From Glaciecola petra (GTDB lineage Bacteria; Pseudomonadota; Gammaproteobacteria; Enterobacterales; Alteromonadaceae): 64,000 nucleotides of DNA. Of the stretch, positions 17,701 to 25,640 are shown in pieces. The notes under the pieces were generated by a model. The model ran no database searches, had not been told where the DNA came from, and was given only the letters and a program-made list of their open reading frames with translations. The stretch lies in the NCBI RefSeq assembly GCF_031846345.1, contig NZ_JAVRHX010000003.1, positions 248,001-312,000 of the forward strand, read 5' to 3'. Position numbers and translations under genes: made by a program. Each line of letters opens with the position of its first letter. Position 1 is the stretch's first letter.

Positions 17701-19282
17701 CGACTTCAACTGCTTCACCAGTATCTGAACCACTGTTATCGTAATGAATTTCATTTATGAAGACTAAAGTTGAACTGCCTGTTCCACTGTCGCCGCCGTC
17801 GTTACCACCATCATCGCCGCCGTCATCGCCGCCATCATCATCTCCGCCACCAGTCGAATCGCAAGAATCTGCAGAATAAAGTAACGAAACCCAAGCAGGA
17901 TTATCAATAAACGGATTACGGTTACCCTGGAGCTGATAAATTCTATCGTTTCTTAATTGTTCCGATTCATCAACTAGGTCAGCTTCGTGCCATGCAATTA
18001 GACGACACACTAAGCCAAGGTTAGGTTCTCCAGAAGACGTCAACCTGTTCACTAGCAATAAGTCAGGTGAGCCATCAGCGTCGAGACCTTCGTAACGTGT
18101 ATCCATGTAGAACATCATGCGCGCTACATCGCCTTTGATGTCGTCCCTTGGCTCAAAGGAATTACTGTCGATACGATTTATTGGGCTTTCGCTTAGGGGG
18201 TTTTCGCTATTATCAAAGTCTAAACTACCACGAGAACCATTAATTGAAATATCAGTTGCTCTTAAGTGATGTAGATCATTGTGAGCAGCTAAAGACGTGT
18301 TGTCAAAGTTACGACTGCGTGGCCACGAATGTTCACGGTTCCAGTTATCACCATTTGAAGATGCTGCAGACCCACTACCATTCGTTAGTTTGGCTTGCGA
18401 ACGCGCGCTGTACCATAAAATGACATTATCCGTATTACTAGGGTCTTCATCTGTGTAAGTTAAGCCTGTCCAAACTTCGCTGTAAGTTAATACATTCTGT
18501 TCATTGCTAACAACACTACTAATTGCCGCTTTAATAGCGGATTGAGAAGAGCCGTTTGCGATTTCATCTTGCGCAGCTTGATAATAACTATTTGCGTCGA
18601 ACGTTGAAAGGTCTTTGATAATAGGCAAATCAGGACACTGACTCGCGTTGTCGTTTATCTGACATGCACTGCCAGAGATGATACCCAGGCCATCGCCGCC
18701 GCCATCATCGCCGCCATCACCATCATCTCCACCGCCATCGCCGCCAGTAAATGTTTGACCAACGTTGATAGAACCAAATGATTCTGAACTTGACCCTGCC
18801 CAAGTAAAGTCACTAGCAACACTACCTTCACCAACTAATTGTAATGAAGTGCCGACCGCAGCCGAACTTGACTCAGCTACGCCAATATCAATGCTCGTCA
18901 TGCCACTAGCTGGGCCGTTTGAAGCAGTCAGTGTGCCTTCATAACTTAAAAATTGTACTACGCTTCCGTCGGCAGCAACTAAGGCTAAACCGTCTGGCGA
19001 GCCGTTTTGAATGCCGGCGCGAAAAACTGAAACGGCTCCAAAACCGTTACCTTCATTGGGTAAAACGCCTGATAACGAAATAGTACCATATGTGCCACCA
19101 CCATTGCCGTTATATAAAACAACACTCATACCCGAGAGCTCAGTACCGGCAGGTCCAGCAATCTCTATTGCTTCATTGGAATCGGCGCCTGAATTGTCGT
19201 AATGTATTTCGTTGATAAAAGGATTTGCGTGAGCCCCAAAAGCGGCAAACATTGTGATTAATGCAGAGAGTTTTAATTTCAT
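14789..19282 (-). CDS. Giant secreted double nuclease (endonuclease I + ExeM-type) with dockerin-like end
   Basis: 1497 residues with signal peptide MKLKLSALITMFAAFGAHA. Order: a lamin-tail-like beta unit (about 20-180, FINEIHYDNSG...); Asp/Gly linker; an endonuclease I/NucM His-Me finger domain (about 200-475) with NREHSWPRSR; second Asp/Gly linker; two further, very similar lamin-tail-like units (about 506-830); an OB-fold segment (about 845-950); an endonuclease/exonuclease/phosphatase domain (about 1100-1430) with MEVENNG, GDLNAY and SDHDPVLV; and a 60-residue C-terminus with two Ca-binding dockerin-type repeats (DFDGDGDVDTDDI, DLNEDGVVDIRDA). It should degrade extracellular DNA for phosphorus, nitrogen or biofilm dispersal. 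ExeM-type nucleases normally have only the second nuclease domain. No GlyGly-CTERM is present; the dockerin replaces it. Confidence 0.88.
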   Translation of the reverse strand: MKLKLSALITMFAAFGAHANPFINEIHYDNSGADSNEAIEIAGPAGTELSGMSVVLYNGNGGGTYGTISLSGVLPNEGNGFGAVSVFRAGIQNGSPDGLALVAADGSVVQFLSYEGTLTASNGPASGMTSIDIGVAESSSAAVGTSLQLVGEGSVASDFTWAGSSSESFGSINVGQTFTGGDGGGDDGDGGDDGGGDGLGIISGSACQINDNASQCPDLPIIKDLSTFDANSYYQAAQDEIANGSSQSAIKAAISSVVSNEQNVLTYSEVWTGLTYTDEDPSNTDNVILWYSARSQAKLTNGSGSAASSNGDNWNREHSWPRSRNFDNTSLAAHNDLHHLRATDISINGSRGSLDFDNSENPLSESPINRIDSNSFEPRDDIKGDVARMMFYMDTRYEGLDADGSPDLLLVNRLTSSGEPNLGLVCRLIAWHEADLVDESEQLRNDRIYQLQGNRNPFIDNPAWVSLLYSADSCDSTGGGDDDGGDDGGDDGGNDGGDSGTGSSTLVFINEIHYDNSGSDTGEAVEVAGPAGTDLSGMTLALYNGSSSQRSVYRTIDLSGVIGNQQGNFGTISFATSGLQNGGPDGLALVDAEGVVIQFLSYEGSFEAASGPAEGMTSTDIGVSEASSTPVGQSLQLSGTGFRYEDFTWQAAAENTFDGVNNGQTFVAPSPFVNEIHYDNSGGDVGEAIEIAGLAGSDVSNLSLVLYNGSSSQRSVYRTVGLTGVIPNQQNGFGTLSFDISGIQNGGPDGLALVAADQSVIQFLSYEGSFEAVNGPAQGMTSTDIGVSEASSTPVGQSLQLSGNGFGYDDFTWQAPAANTFGAINNDQSFGSGDNGGGDGGGDNQIGICGDSATLISAIQGSGDESPLLGQVHVVEATVTAVVPALGGFFLQEQDADVDADPTTSEGLFVAYTGGDVLPLSNSVVRVIGTVEEFFDRTQLNVIDSFVECVDFDSSVSSSSLSLPFANASQAETLEGMLVSAASELVVSDNFNLARFGEVSLSSKRLFTPTNQFSPGSPEALALDAENELNTVLLDDGVNGQNPEDVIYPAGGFSANNTLRNGDTVTDLTGVLDFSFSNYRVIPTVYPTIVASNEREESPVLTAGNLTVASLNVLNYFTTIDENGNLCGPNDLGCRGADSAEEFARQKAKTVAAIATMDADIVGLMEVENNGFGEGSAIRDLVDAINAELGSQVYTFADAGSTLGTDAIMVAMLYKPSVVAPVGDLAVLGSANSISDEFGPLFDERANRPTIVQKFALVENGAELTVSVNHFRSKGSQCDDDDGPIPGDDDLTTGQGSCNLTRVRAAQAVLAFLDANFADTPTLIIGDLNAYAKEDPITELENAGFTNLINSFNGDAAYSYVFNGLFGYLDHVLGNDLIVESVVDVAEWHINSDEPRALDYNVEFKSDTQLESFYSADPYRMSDHDPVLVSLDIQALTVKGDFDGDGDVDTDDIRAFMRAILRRQDIDIAFDLNEDGVVDIRDARAMRSLCTRSRCAR
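16790..17775. repeat. Tandem duplicated lamin-tail-like units inside the nuclease
   Basis: Two adjacent units of about 490 bp encode nearly the same beta domain (shared blocks LYNGSSSQRSVYRT, NGGPDGLALV, QFLSYEGSFEA, GMTSTDIGVSEASSTPVGQS). The DNA is visibly similar but has many silent changes, so the duplication is not recent. A third, more diverged copy lies at about 18750-19230. Confidence 0.8.
17780..17850. repeat. Low-complexity Asp/Gly-coding tract
   Basis: CCG/CCATCAT/CGCC-type triplet repeats on the + strand encode a GGDDGG linker in the minus-strand nuclease, between the endonuclease I domain and the second lamin-tail unit. A second tract lies at 18685-18745. Such acidic linkers probably bind Ca2+ or give flexibility; the DNA may be prone to length variation. 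Confidence 0.7.
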
Positions 19283-19584
19283 ACTTTTCTTTGTCTTGTC
19301 CGTAAGTGAAGCAAGAGCATAAACGACCTTCCTGATCTATACAACAGGTGGGTTAGCGGCGAAAGTATGATTTAATAAAAGATTCATATTAAGCGGGGTT
19401 AGGTATATTTTTACATATGTAAAACGCAATAATATGCTTCTTTTACCAGTTTTGGCGAGCTTCTGTTGAGCACACTAAGGCATTTAAAACATATGGTGTC
19501 GCGCAAACTCACATGCAACGAATGTTGATGAGGTAAAAACTTTGTGAGGCAACTTCACAACTTCAATTAAGAACGTCTATTTGA
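19283..19584. promoter_or_regulatory. Upstream region of the nuclease operon
   Basis: 302 bp without a gene, between the minus-strand nuclease start and the minus-strand VF530 gene end. It should contain the nuclease promoter. I found no clear -35/-10 pair and no sigma-54 site. The one notable element is the palindrome at 19409-19424. Confidence 0.4.
19409..19424. promoter_or_regulatory. Perfect 16-bp palindrome upstream of the nuclease
   Basis: TTTTACATATGTAAAA is perfectly self-complementary and lies about 130 bp before the nuclease start codon. It could be an operator for its transcription. A+T-rich palindromes also arise by chance in this base composition. Confidence 0.35.
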
Positions 19585-19833
19585 TTAGAACAGACTTTTT
19601 TGCTTAATAAATAAGTCTTCGACTTTCTTGCGCGCCCATGGTGTTTTGCGCAAAAAAGTTAGACTCGATTTGATGCTTGGATCGTGGGTGAAGCAACGTA
19701 TATTGATTCGCCTTCCAAGCTCTTCAAAGCCATATTTTTCAACTAGGCTTTCGACAATTTTTTTTAAAGTCACGCCATGCAAAGGATCTTTATTTATGTC
19801 TGGACTCATGATTGGTTTTGCGGATTCACTCAT
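19585..19833 (-). CDS. VF530 (DUF2132) family DNA-binding protein
   Basis: 82 residues. The conserved core KDPLHGVTLKKIVESLVEKYGFEELGRRI and the FTHDPSIKSSLTFLRKTPWARKKVE end identify the VF530/DUF2132 family, a small helical fold reported to bind DNA; its cellular role is unclear. The start overlaps the stop of the RRM gene by 4 bp (ATGA), so the two are translationally coupled. Confidence 0.85.
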   Translation of the reverse strand: MSESAKPIMSPDINKDPLHGVTLKKIVESLVEKYGFEELGRRINIRCFTHDPSIKSSLTFLRKTPWARKKVEDLFIKQKSLF

Positions 19834-20108
19834 GAGGCTTCACTAGACTTGACAGTATCTGAGCCCGGCTTCTGTTCGGCCTTTTTCACCCGTATTTTAT
19901 TGCCGTCTAACACATGGTGGTTTAATTTATTGATAGCTTGTTTAGCTTCACCAACCTTTGGCATTTCGACAAATCCAAAGCCTTTAGACAACCCACTTGT
20001 TTGATCCATTACGATGTTACAAGATTGAACCGCTCCAATATTGCTAAAAAGAACTTCCAGGTTTTCTTGTGTGCTTGTTCTTGCTAAATTTCGTACGAGT
20101 ATTTTCAT
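19830..20108 (-). CDS. RRM-domain RNA-binding protein
   Basis: 92 residues forming one RNA recognition motif: RNP2 is ILVRNL (residues 3-8) and RNP1 is KGFGFVEM (about 43-50), followed by a short basic tail. Bacterial single-RRM proteins of this kind are often cold-induced RNA chaperones; that role is inferred here. It is the upstream partner of VF530 in a two-gene unit, pairing an RNA-binding with a DNA-binding small protein. Confidence 0.88.
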   Translation of the reverse strand: MKILVRNLARTSTQENLEVLFSNIGAVQSCNIVMDQTSGLSKGFGFVEMPKVGEAKQAINKLNHHVLDGNKIRVKKAEQKPGSDTVKSSEAS

Positions 20109-20142
20109 GCTTTCGGTATATCCTATGTAGATAAATAATGTC

Positions 20143-20844
20143 TTACTCGGTTAACGCGTTTTTAGATATTACGCTTTCTTGGCATTCACGCAACAAAGTT
20201 ACAAATTCAGATGCTCCACGGTCTAATTCATTAACCGACAAAAACACATCATATCCAAGGCCTTGTTGTAATTTGCGCATACGATTAGCGAACATCGCGC
20301 TTACACCTTTTATTAAGGTGCCATCGGATAATTTGTACTTTGTATCTTCAATCACATCGTCGCCATAGCACTGTCCGGTTTCACAGCCACTTTGAATGAT
20401 TTGTGCGACCAAGGGACGCTGCTCCATGAGTAAATGCGTGACTAAACGAGGTGATATGTTATCTAAAAAGGCTTCAGATTGCTTAAGCCTAAAACCAACC
20501 ATTTCTAAATCGATATGCTCTAAACCTTTATGCACACGGGGTACATCGATTCGTTGTATATTTTCCCAAGGCATTCTCCATTGCCCTTTGCGATGATGGT
20601 ATACAATACCCTTTTTGGTAATTTCTAAGCTATATTTGGGTTCTCTCAGTTTATAGAAGCCCATTACAAATGCAATAATGCTGCCACTGACAAACAATAC
20701 TCCTACTAAAAAGAACAATTTTGGTAAAAAGGTAATTATCGAAAAGCCGAAGACAGCAACGCAAGCACCAATAATTAGTGTCGTAATACCGTTTGTCGCC
20801 GCACTACTGCGGATATAAATAGATTCAGATTCACTGCCAGACAT
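20143..20844 (-). CDS. DUF2982-like membrane protein
   Basis: 233 residues with two adjacent membrane helices near the N-terminus (about 19-40 and 43-64), then a cytoplasmic, PH-like beta domain (KYSLEITKKGIVYHHRKGQWRMPW) and a helical C-terminus. It resembles the DUF2982 family seen in Vibrio, Shewanella and alteromonads; function unknown. It has its own 34-bp gap to the RRM gene downstream and may be co-transcribed with it. Confidence 0.65.
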   Translation of the reverse strand: MSGSESESIYIRSSAATNGITTLIIGACVAVFGFSIITFLPKLFFLVGVLFVSGSIIAFVMGFYKLREPKYSLEITKKGIVYHHRKGQWRMPWENIQRIDVPRVHKGLEHIDLEMVGFRLKQSEAFLDNISPRLVTHLLMEQRPLVAQIIQSGCETGQCYGDDVIEDTKYKLSDGTLIKGVSAMFANRMRKLQQGLGYDVFLSVNELDRGASEFVTLLRECQESVISKNALTE

Positions 20845-20961
20845 AAAAATAAAATACGATCATAATGATAGCCCATATTATGATATACCTTGTACGCTTG
20901 CAAAAAGCACAATCTGTTTGCCACCATTTGATCAATTTTTTCATTTAAGCTGTCAACTTAC

Positions 20962-23900
20962 CTAAGCTCCAGCCAATCTGCAGAGCTTTCTGTATCTTAT
21001 ACGGTTGAGAGTTGCTACTAGTACTGGGGTAAATAATAGTGACAAAATAACCGAAAAGCCAACACCACCGGCTAACACTACCGCCAATGGTGGCCAAAAC
21101 GACCCTTCACTAAAAAGTAACAGAGGAATTAGACCGCCTACAGTGGTAAATGTGGTTGATAATATATGACGACTACAACTCATAGTTTCAGACACTATCG
21201 CGTTAGTATCACCCTGCATTGCATCTTTATTGGCCGCTATTGCGGCAATCACAACTATCGATCCATTAATCGCAACACCAATTAGTCCCGCGCTGCCCAA
21301 CAAGGGGTTAAAGCCAATTGGCAAACCGGATAACCAAAGACTTAAAAAGCCTAAGCCAACTGACAGCATTGCCACCGATGCTATCACGACCGCAAAGCGC
21401 ACACTGCTGAAACTCAAAATTAATGAAGTGATCATTAATACCAGCAACACTGGTAAATAGGTAGCAAGTTGCCCCAATGCCTGTTGTTGTTCATCGGCAT
21501 CACCAGCCATTTTTATACGGTAACCCTGCGGTAGAGTCACCATCTCTTCTATTAAGAGGCGTAGTTGTTCACTTACGGTAATCGCTGGTATATCAGGGAA
21601 CAAGTATGCTTGAATTTTATTTACACGTTCGCCATCGACTCTAGTTATTGCGCTAATACTTGGTCTGATATTAAGTTCACCTAAAGCGCCTAAGCCAACT
21701 ACATTGGGTACATTGCTATTTGCCGTTCTGCCTATCAGCGGTAAGGTATCGAGTTCTTGCAATGAGCTCCTTTTTTCATTGGAAACTCGCACGCGTATCT
21801 TCAGTTCTTCGGTGCCTTCTAATATTGAACCTCCTGTCTTGCCTGCCAAAGATATTTGCAATTGCTGAGCAATGTCTGACAATCCTAAACCCGATAAATA
21901 GGATTGATCTTCACTAAGATCTACGACTAATTCAGGTTCACCGGTACTTACAGAACTTAAAGATTGAGTAATACCCGGTATTTTACTCATTGCTAAATTA
22001 ACTTGTTGCCCTAGCTCATCCAATATTTGAAGGTCAGGACCAAAAATATCTACTTCTATTGGCGCAGCTATGGGAGGCCCTTGGCTAAATTTCCGCACGA
22101 TTATCTTTGAATTAGGAAACGCGTCTTGCAATTCTAACTGAAGCTCAAAAATAAGACTGTCGGCGCTTTCGACGGAGTCTGCAGTAATAACAGCATTTGC
22201 AAAATTAGGGTTATTTTCACGCGTCATTATTTGATTATAATAAATGGAAGGAGTCGAAGCGCCAATTAACCAAGTGACCTGTTCAACACCGTCTTTCGCA
22301 CGAATATATTCGTCTGCTTGCAAGGTGAGAGTTCGTGTGTTTTTAATACTACTGCCCGCTGGTGTGAATAAATACACTTCAAATTGATCACGGTCGGCAC
22401 TGGGGAAAAACACATTTGCTAATTGCTGCGATAATACAAAGCCTGACAAACAAAACACCACCACCAATGGTAATATTAATAAAGGTTTGTGAATGGCCTT
22501 AGCTATCACACCCCTGAATGCAGACGATACTGACGGTAATTGAAAGCCCCGCAAATACCAAGGGGCTTCTGGCTTAGCATCGCGAGGCAAATATCGGGCT
22601 GCTAAAGCGGCTATTAGAGTAAGTGAAATCGCCAAAGAACCTATTAATGCCATTACAACGCTAATAGCGATGGGGCCAATAAAATCACCAATATTACCAG
22701 CTAGTAGAAATATGGGCATAAAGCCTAAAATAGTGGTTAATGTTGACGCCAATAGAGGTGAAAACAAGTGCCGAACACTTTTATTTAACACCTGTAAACG
22801 GCTAATGGAATTATCGAGCAAGTTAATTCTAATCTCATCAGTGATTACTATGGCGTTATCTATTAATAATCCAATCGCAATAATGATACCGAATATAGAC
22901 ATTTGATGAATTTGTTGATCAAAGAAAGTCAGACTGAAAACAGCAAATGAAGCGCATAGAGGCAGAGCCAAACCCACAATCCAAGACGCTTTTGCGCCCA
23001 TGAAAAACAGAATGACCAACATCACTACCAATGAGCCTAGCAGCAAATTGCCACTTAATTCACCCAAACGTGCATCGGTATACTTATTTTGCTCAAAAAT
23101 AACGTCAGATTTGACAGAGTTACCAAACTCGCTATCAAAGTCTTCTAGTTCTTTAAAAATACCTTGGGTCCAAGTATCGACCCTAACTGTAGTTTGCATG
23201 CGCGCTGCAATAAAAACAGCTTGCTCACCGTCTATTATCGCAATGTTTTGTTCTGGATTAATTTGGCTTTTTTCTATATTCGCAATATCTTGTAAGCGTA
23301 AATAACGGCCGTCACCCGTTTGTAATGGGACTTGCGCCAATAACGCTGTGCTCGCTAAGGGTTCTGCTACTTGCACCCGCATATCTTGTAAATCGCTGTA
23401 AAGAACGCCTGCAGGTAATTTTACGTCAGCATTTTGAATTCGCTGACTAACTTGCTCCAAACTAATACCGCTGAGTGCGAGTTGCTGGGGATCAATGGTA
23501 ACCGTGATTTCTTCTTTTGGTTCGCCATAAATACGCACTAACTCGGTGCCGGGTACATTACGAATACGGTCAGCTAGCTCACGGGTTAAGCGCCCAACTA
23601 ATGCTAAATCACTTTGCTGGGCATATTTTGGACTAAGGGCAAGTAGGACTGTAAATGCTGTTGCGCCGCGTTTGTCTTCCAATATTGGCGCGTTTACCCC
23701 CGCCGGAAAACTCTTTGCAGCGTCGTCTATGGCATCACGTACTTTTGAAAAAATCTGTTGATTGCTACTATTGTCAACCCAATCTTGTAAGGATATCGAT
23801 ACCGAAGAGAAACCGGCCTTAGACGTTGAAGTAATTTCTTTTAGTTCATAGAACTGCCGTAGTTCATCTTCTATAACATCAGTTACGAGGGCTTCCACAC

Positions 23901-24102
23901 GTTCCGCTGAAGCACCGGGATAACTTGTAAATATAGAAGCATTTCGCAAATCGATACGCGGATCTTCCAAACGCGGCAAGTTACTAAGGGCTGATAAACC
24001 TGCGACCAGTATAATTATTAAACTGAGCGCAAGTAAGTGGCCTTTTCTAAAAAATGCGCTAAACCAAGTTGAATCGTGGTTAGTTGACATATTTACAGCC
24101 AT
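20962..24102 (-). CDS. RND efflux permease
   Basis: 1046 residues, inner-membrane proton-driven pump of the resistance-nodulation-division superfamily, normally trimeric. It has a first helix followed by LPRLEDPRIDLRNASIFTSYPGASAERVE, a large periplasmic loop, the helix-4 proton-relay segment GLLIDNAIVITDEI (Asp-Asn rather than the Asp-Asp of AcrB), a second periplasmic loop and helices 7-12. It starts 2 bp after the adaptor gene. No outer-membrane channel is in the operon, so it probably uses a shared TolC. The substrate cannot be read from the sequence. A divergent TetR gene suggests drug- or metabolite-induced expression. Confidence 0.92.
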   Translation of the reverse strand: MAVNMSTNHDSTWFSAFFRKGHLLALSLIIILVAGLSALSNLPRLEDPRIDLRNASIFTSYPGASAERVEALVTDVIEDELRQFYELKEITSTSKAGFSSVSISLQDWVDNSSNQQIFSKVRDAIDDAAKSFPAGVNAPILEDKRGATAFTVLLALSPKYAQQSDLALVGRLTRELADRIRNVPGTELVRIYGEPKEEITVTIDPQQLALSGISLEQVSQRIQNADVKLPAGVLYSDLQDMRVQVAEPLASTALLAQVPLQTGDGRYLRLQDIANIEKSQINPEQNIAIIDGEQAVFIAARMQTTVRVDTWTQGIFKELEDFDSEFGNSVKSDVIFEQNKYTDARLGELSGNLLLGSLVVMLVILFFMGAKASWIVGLALPLCASFAVFSLTFFDQQIHQMSIFGIIIAIGLLIDNAIVITDEIRINLLDNSISRLQVLNKSVRHLFSPLLASTLTTILGFMPIFLLAGNIGDFIGPIAISVVMALIGSLAISLTLIAALAARYLPRDAKPEAPWYLRGFQLPSVSSAFRGVIAKAIHKPLLILPLVVVFCLSGFVLSQQLANVFFPSADRDQFEVYLFTPAGSSIKNTRTLTLQADEYIRAKDGVEQVTWLIGASTPSIYYNQIMTRENNPNFANAVITADSVESADSLIFELQLELQDAFPNSKIIVRKFSQGPPIAAPIEVDIFGPDLQILDELGQQVNLAMSKIPGITQSLSSVSTGEPELVVDLSEDQSYLSGLGLSDIAQQLQISLAGKTGGSILEGTEELKIRVRVSNEKRSSLQELDTLPLIGRTANSNVPNVVGLGALGELNIRPSISAITRVDGERVNKIQAYLFPDIPAITVSEQLRLLIEEMVTLPQGYRIKMAGDADEQQQALGQLATYLPVLLVLMITSLILSFSSVRFAVVIASVAMLSVGLGFLSLWLSGLPIGFNPLLGSAGLIGVAINGSIVVIAAIAANKDAMQGDTNAIVSETMSCSRHILSTTFTTVGGLIPLLLFSEGSFWPPLAVVLAGGVGFSVILSLLFTPVLVATLNRIRYRKLCRLAGA

Positions 24103-24104
24103 AA

Positions 24105-25379
24105 TCAGTAACTACTTTCTATATTTAAAATATGCCCAGAGGACTCAGGAATATTGGCAAATGTATGCTCAGCTAACACATCCTGTAATTCCAAATGCAC
24201 AACATTTTTCACCGTTTGTTTTGGCGTGAGTCTTTGAATACCGCCTCGCACAACTAAATCACCATTTTTGATAGCGCCACTAACGTATGCTTTTTCTTGA
24301 TCACTATATTCTATGGAAACTAGACGAGTTTGTACCTTGTCGCCTTCAACAACATAGAGTGTCCAGAGCCCTCTAATTCCAGATGCTAAAGCACTAATAG
24401 GCACCCAAGCGCCCTGTTTGGGTAATGCCAAGTCGACGCTCAGTGATACTAAATCACCCGCTACCATGAATTGTCGCTGTTGCAATGACAGGTCGTTTAT
24501 ATTTATTGAAAAAAGCGCATCTATTGTTCTTGTGGCTTGATTTCGTTGTTGAGCAACCGATTTCACGGTCGCCGTAAATGGGGTATTTTGAATGTTTAAA
24601 GTATAGTTTTGCCCCTTCATTAAGCCAAATGCGGTGTTATCTGGCAAGCCAAAACGTGCCTCTAAATTATCACTCGCAATGAGAGAGAAAATAGCTTGGC
24701 CTGGGCTTATTACCGTTCCTGCATCAAAAAATTGTTGCACTACTTGGCCGTCAAATGGGGCATACAAAATTGACTTTCTAATTTCGACTTCTAAGGTGTT
24801 GACTCGCGCACTCGCTTCTTCAACCGCCGCGATAGCTGCATCTAACTGAGCTTGTGCTTCATCTAAAGACTGTTGTGGTTCTAACTTGTTGTCTACCAAT
24901 TTCACCACACGCTTTTGTGATACTTTAGCCAATGCTAAATTGGCTTTTGACCGTGCGAGTGCACTTTTTAGCTCACTTTTTTGAGCGCTAAGCCTTGCTG
25001 TATCTAGACTTGCTAATACTTGTCCTTTGACAACATTTTGCCCTTCTAAAACCTCTATTGATTGCAAGGAGCCGCTTAGTTCAAAACCAATATCAGACTT
25101 TTTGACTGCTTCAATCTGGCCAAATACACTGCGCGGTTTAGTGTAGGAATTTTGAACCTTTATGCTAAGCACTTCGACTTTAGCATTTTGCATACTCAAT
25201 AAATCTTCGTTGTTCAGCGCCTGAGCTGCGTGGTTACCTGAAAACATCATCAAAACCATGAGTAACACAAAACATACTCCACAAACGCCAAACAGCAGCG
25301 CTTTATTTGGCTTGTTATCTGCACGTTCTAGATTGTTGGAGCTTTGTTTTGACCCTGATACATCAGATGAAAATGACAT
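24105..25379 (-). CDS. RND periplasmic adaptor (membrane fusion protein)
   Basis: 424 residues. A cytoplasmic tail is followed by one N-terminal membrane helix (about 28-48), a lipoyl/barrel-sandwich half (GFELSGSLQSIEVLEGQNVVKGQVLA), an alpha-hairpin rich in Ala/Lys (about 125-200), the second lipoyl half (YAPFDGQVVQQFFDAGTVISPGQ) and beta-barrel domains. It links the permease to an outer-membrane channel. First gene of the operon; the operator-like palindrome is 60-80 bp upstream. Confidence 0.92.
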   Translation of the reverse strand: MSFSSDVSGSKQSSNNLERADNKPNKALLFGVCGVCFVLLMVLMMFSGNHAAQALNNEDLLSMQNAKVEVLSIKVQNSYTKPRSVFGQIEAVKKSDIGFELSGSLQSIEVLEGQNVVKGQVLASLDTARLSAQKSELKSALARSKANLALAKVSQKRVVKLVDNKLEPQQSLDEAQAQLDAAIAAVEEASARVNTLEVEIRKSILYAPFDGQVVQQFFDAGTVISPGQAIFSLIASDNLEARFGLPDNTAFGLMKGQNYTLNIQNTPFTATVKSVAQQRNQATRTIDALFSININDLSLQQRQFMVAGDLVSLSVDLALPKQGAWVPISALASGIRGLWTLYVVEGDKVQTRLVSIEYSDQEKAYVSGAIKNGDLVVRGGIQRLTPKQTVKNVVHLELQDVLAEHTFANIPESSGHILNIESSY

Positions 25380-25438
25380 GCAATAAATCCCAGAAAGACT
25401 AAAAATATACCTGCTATGTAAGCATCCTAGAATAAAAA

Positions 25439-25460
25439 TACTGGACTGTCTAGTCTAGTA
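25439..25460. promoter_or_regulatory. TetR-type operator between regulator and pump
   Basis: A 22-bp inverted repeat with the form TACTnGACT-nnnn-AGTCnAGTA lies in the 261-bp divergent region, 60 bp from the adaptor start and 180 bp from the TetR gene. Length, symmetry and location are what a TetR dimer site needs. 16 of 22 positions are symmetrical. Confidence 0.65.
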
Positions 25461-25640
25461 ATGTTAAATTTTTGAAATGTTTTGATTAATTGAGCCACAA
25501 TGACAAAGTAGAACTCACAACAGAATAGCATTTAATCAATAAATTCATGCACGTAAGGTGGGTGAACTCGCATTAAATATGACGTGTTGTTTATTTTTCT
25601 AAGTTCAGGTTAAATAGAGTAATGAAACCCTTGATGAAAA

